The notes under the pieces are model-generated. The model was not told the DNA's origin and ran no database searches. It was given only the letters and a program-made list of their open reading frames with translations. From the NCBI GenBank assembly GCA_937880795.1, contig CALGRQ010000235.1, forward strand, positions 1 through 8,486: 8,486 nt of DNA, in the 5' to 3' direction. The position numbers and the translations under genes are program-made. Shown here piece by piece: positions 6,640 through 8,486 of the stretch. The first letter of the stretch is position 1. Every line of letters begins with the position of its first letter. The DNA comes from an uncultured Dyadobacter sp. GTDB lineage: Bacteria > Bacteroidota > Bacteroidia > Cytophagales > Spirosomataceae.

Positions 6640-7641
6640 TCAGTTCATCCACTGTCCAGACCGTCCCATCATTTGTCCCTGGCGTTTCTCGGTTTCAAGA
6701 CCGAAGTACATATCAAAAATGGCATTATCAATCTCATTGTTCTGCATCTGAAAGTTATCCAGAAACTCATGAAGCCCCATTTTAAAAACATCTTCCACTT
6801 CGGTAAATTCCAAATCGCTGCGCAGTTTACTCAAAGCTCTTTCTGCCGGGTCCGAAAAACCGCGTTCAGGTATTGCACCCCTAATGGCATATAACGAAAG
6901 TTCTGCCTGGCATACACTATATGCGATGGATCTTGGGAACAATTTATCCAAAATCAAAAAGGCCACAATGTTCATAGGCGTTAGGGCCCGATGCGTCTGA
7001 CGATACATGTTATAAGCACTTACGGACTTCAAAACCGCAGTCCACATCATCAAATCCAGGGTTGAGCCGGACGCACTCGTATCTTGGGCCAATGTAAAAT
7101 ACTTCACATCCAAAAAGCGGGAACATTTATCGGCACGCTCTATATGCCTGCCCAACCTACCAAAATGCCATGCTTCATTACGTGTAATGGAGGAATCTAC
7201 GACCCCATGAAATTGCTGACAACTCTTACGGATATCGGTGAAATAGGTTTGCATGTGATCCATATTCCGAAAATCCTCTGCCGAAGTCCCCTTTATCGTC
7301 AAATAAAAGGTATTTATTGTCTCCCACATTTCCTTTGATATGGTTTCCCGAATTGTACGTGCGTTTTCGCGCGCCTCATAAAGACAACTGATGATGGAAT
7401 TGGGATTCCGCTTGTCAAAGGTCATAAAGTGAATGACATCCTCCTTAGTAGGCTTTTCATAATATTTATAAAAGAGGTAATGGTCAGCCGTTGCAATCAA
7501 CAAAGGCTCCCATTGTTCATCTACATCCGGAGGCAAATCGAGCGCCAGATTAAAGTTTACACCAACAAAGCGGGAGTAATTTTCAACCCGCTCCATATAT
7601 CTGTTCATCCAGTAAATTGAATTGGCAACTCTACTAAGCAT
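6640..7641 (-). CDS. Alpha-E domain protein (DUF403)
   Basis: A 333-residue, largely helical protein of the alpha-E family. It opens with the diagnostic MLSRVANSIYWMNRYMERVE, close to the family's usual start, and has normal length. A second copy of the same helix signature occurs 151 residues later: RYMERVENYSRF (14-25) matches RHIERADKCSRF (165-176), with Arg, Glu-Arg and Ser-Arg-Phe conserved. No signal peptide is seen. Biochemical function is unknown. Comparative genomics places the family with circularly permuted ATP-grasp amidoligases and transglutaminase-like proteases in a predicted peptide-synthesis or peptide-tagging system. Here the transglutaminase follows directly, but no ATP-grasp gene lies upstream, where a divergent promoter region and a HerA-like gene sit instead. 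A candidate promoter lies 88 nt upstream. Confidence 0.92.
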   Translation of the reverse strand: MLSRVANSIYWMNRYMERVENYSRFVGVNFNLALDLPPDVDEQWEPLLIATADHYLFYKYYEKPTKEDVIHFMTFDKRNPNSIISCLYEARENARTIRETISKEMWETINTFYLTIKGTSAEDFRNMDHMQTYFTDIRKSCQQFHGVVDSSITRNEAWHFGRLGRHIERADKCSRFLDVKYFTLAQDTSASGSTLDLMMWTAVLKSVSAYNMYRQTHRALTPMNIVAFLILDKLFPRSIAYSVCQAELSLYAIRGAIPERGFSDPAERALSKLRSDLEFTEVEDVFKMGLHEFLDNFQMQNNEIDNAIFDMYFGLETEKRQGQMMGRSGQWMN

Positions 7642-7728
7642 ATCCAGCTATTATTGTGGTTTCGTAAAATAAATACAGAATAATCAATCAGCTAATTCAC
7701 TAAAATACCTAATAATATTCCGCAAACA

Positions 7729-7763
7729 CAAACCTATACGAAAAATGTTAAATCTTCTTCAAA
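7729..7763 (-). promoter_or_regulatory. Candidate promoter for alpha-E/transglutaminase operon
   Basis: On the minus strand TAGGTTTG (7736-7729) fits the TAnnTTTG -7 consensus, and TTTG (7763-7760) lies 23 nt upstream as a possible -33 element, at the wide end of the known spacing. It implies a 5' leader of about 80 nt before the ATG at 7641. The match is by motif only. Confidence 0.45.
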
Positions 7764-7826
7764 GAGTATAATTATCCCTAACTTATTCATTTAAACATAC
7801 AGAATCTCTTCAAAAAGTTTAAATTT
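7751..7826. repeat. Imperfect direct repeat pair in divergent promoter region
   Basis: AATCTTCTTCAAAGAGTATAA (7751-7771) recurs as AATCTCTTCAAAAAGTTTAA (7803-7822), with two mismatches and one missing base. Start-to-start spacing is 52 nt, about five helical turns. The left copy covers the minus-strand -33 candidate and the right copy runs into the plus-strand -7 box. It could be a regulator operator pair or chance similarity in AT-rich DNA. Confidence 0.4.
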
Positions 7827-7827
7827 G
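7820..7827 (+). promoter_or_regulatory. Candidate -7 box for HerA-like ATPase gene
   Basis: TAAATTTG matches TAnnTTTG and lies 39 nt before the GTG at 7867. No TTG is present at the -33 distance, so it is a half-match only. It would give a leader of about 30 nt. Confidence 0.38.
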
Positions 7828-7866
7828 GTAAATTAAGCCGTCTTTAACAATAACATTCATACGCCT

Positions 7867-8486
7867 GTGTCTAAAAGAGATTTATTCGTAGCCGCCATTC
7901 AAAAATCATATCAAACCACCCAACCAGCTATTCATCTTGGATCAGCTATTTTAGATGGGGAGATTATCACAGATGCAAAAGTAAACCTACCGTTGCGCAT
8001 GATGAATCGCCACGGGTTAGTTGCCGGAGCAACCGGTTCTGGAAAAACCCGAACGTTACAGGTTTTGGCAGAGCAACTATCTGCGGCCGGCGTTCCTGTT
8101 TTCATGTCAGATATCAAAGGCGACCTCTCGGGCATTGCCCAGCCAGGCCAAAGCAATGGAGCCATTGAGGAACGCTCTCAAATATTGGGTACACCTTTTG
8201 AGGCCAAGGGATATCCGGTAGAACTATACTCGTTGAGTGGACAAAAAGGGGCTCAGATGCGCGCCACCGTTCTTGAATTCGGGCCTATTTTACTTTCAAA
8301 AATATTTGAACTGAACGATACGCAATCGGGGGTATTGGCCATATTATTTAAATATGCGGATGATAACGATTTACCGATGGTGGATCTGAATGACCTGAAA
8401 AAGGTATTAAATTATCTATCCGAAGGACCTGGCGCAGCCGAGATTAAATCTGATTACGGATCTATATCGTCATCAACTGCCGGTAC
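7867..8486 (+). CDS. HerA-like P-loop ATPase (DUF853/YjgR family), 3'-truncated
   Basis: An open frame from GTG 7867 to the window edge, 206 residues of an expected roughly 500. The Walker A motif GATGSGKT is at residues 54-61, followed by SDIKGDLSGIAQPG (81-94). That pattern marks the DUF853 subgroup of HerA-like ATPases, which includes E. coli YjgR. The Walker B and arginine-finger regions lie beyond the edge. HerA relatives pump or translocate DNA as hexamers, but the YjgR branch has no firmly established role, and no nurA-like nuclease gene is visible. The GTG is chosen because it directly precedes the family-like start SKRDLFVAAIQKSYQ and no ATG is in frame before codon 45. The gene is transcribed divergently from the alpha-E gene across a 225-nt AT-rich gap. 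Confidence 0.88.
   Translation, partial: MSKRDLFVAAIQKSYQTTQPAIHLGSAILDGEIITDAKVNLPLRMMNRHGLVAGATGSGKTRTLQVLAEQLSAAGVPVFMSDIKGDLSGIAQPGQSNGAIEERSQILGTPFEAKGYPVELYSLSGQKGAQMRATVLEFGPILLSKIFELNDTQSGVLAILFKYADDNDLPMVDLNDLKKVLNYLSEGPGAAEIKSDYGSISSSTAG

Noticed and set aside
6443..6652. Minus-strand 69-codon frame spanning the alpha-E/transglutaminase gap
   Set aside because: It overlaps the start of the transglutaminase gene in another frame, shows no domain and has no good ribosome binding site.
7084..7338. Plus-strand 84-codon frame within the alpha-E gene
   Set aside because: Antisense shadow of a strongly supported conserved gene, with no independent evidence of coding.

Overview
The window looks like chromosomal DNA of a Bacteroidetes bacterium, probably a Sphingobacteriaceae- or Cytophagales-like lineage. 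The signs are an argF' of the N-succinylornithine carbamoyltransferase type, a GlmM beginning MTLIKSISGIRG, a ferrochelatase with an internal cysteine cluster, TAnnTTTG-type -7 promoter boxes, and mostly weak or absent Shine-Dalgarno sites. The genus is not resolved. Base composition and codon use look even, and I see no insertion sequence, phage gene, CRISPR array, tRNA or rRNA.

Layout, left to right. (1) 2-808 and 936-1889 (+): the end of an arginine-biosynthesis cluster, with a 5'-truncated argD-type aminotransferase followed by argF'. (2) 1969-3030 (+): hemH, ferrochelatase. A long hairpin at 3036-3079 separates it from the convergent genes and can terminate transcription from both sides. 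(3) 3078-4226 and 4229-5624 (-): a cysteine desulfurase and, upstream of it with a 2-nt gap, a phosphoglucosamine mutase gene (glmM). The glmM frame is broken after codon 58 by what looks like an 8-nt deletion. (4) 5731-6573 and 6640-7641 (-): a transglutaminase-like protein and, upstream, an alpha-E (DUF403) protein. This is a widespread, poorly understood pair thought to belong to a peptide/amidoligase system, but the usual ATP-grasp partner is not adjacent. (5) 7642-7866: an AT-rich divergent promoter region with an imperfect direct repeat. (6) 7867 to the end (+): the N-terminal 206 residues of a HerA-like (DUF853/YjgR) P-loop ATPase.

Functionally the window joins unrelated housekeeping modules: succinylated-intermediate arginine synthesis, last-step haem synthesis, sulfur mobilisation, amino-sugar/cell-wall precursor supply, and the alpha-E/transglutaminase pair. 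No gap between genes exceeds 300 bases. The strongest anomaly is the broken glmM, since this function is normally essential. Next in interest are the predicted internal [2Fe-2S] site of HemH and the lone alpha-E/transglutaminase pair. I did not find a clearly new multi-gene system.
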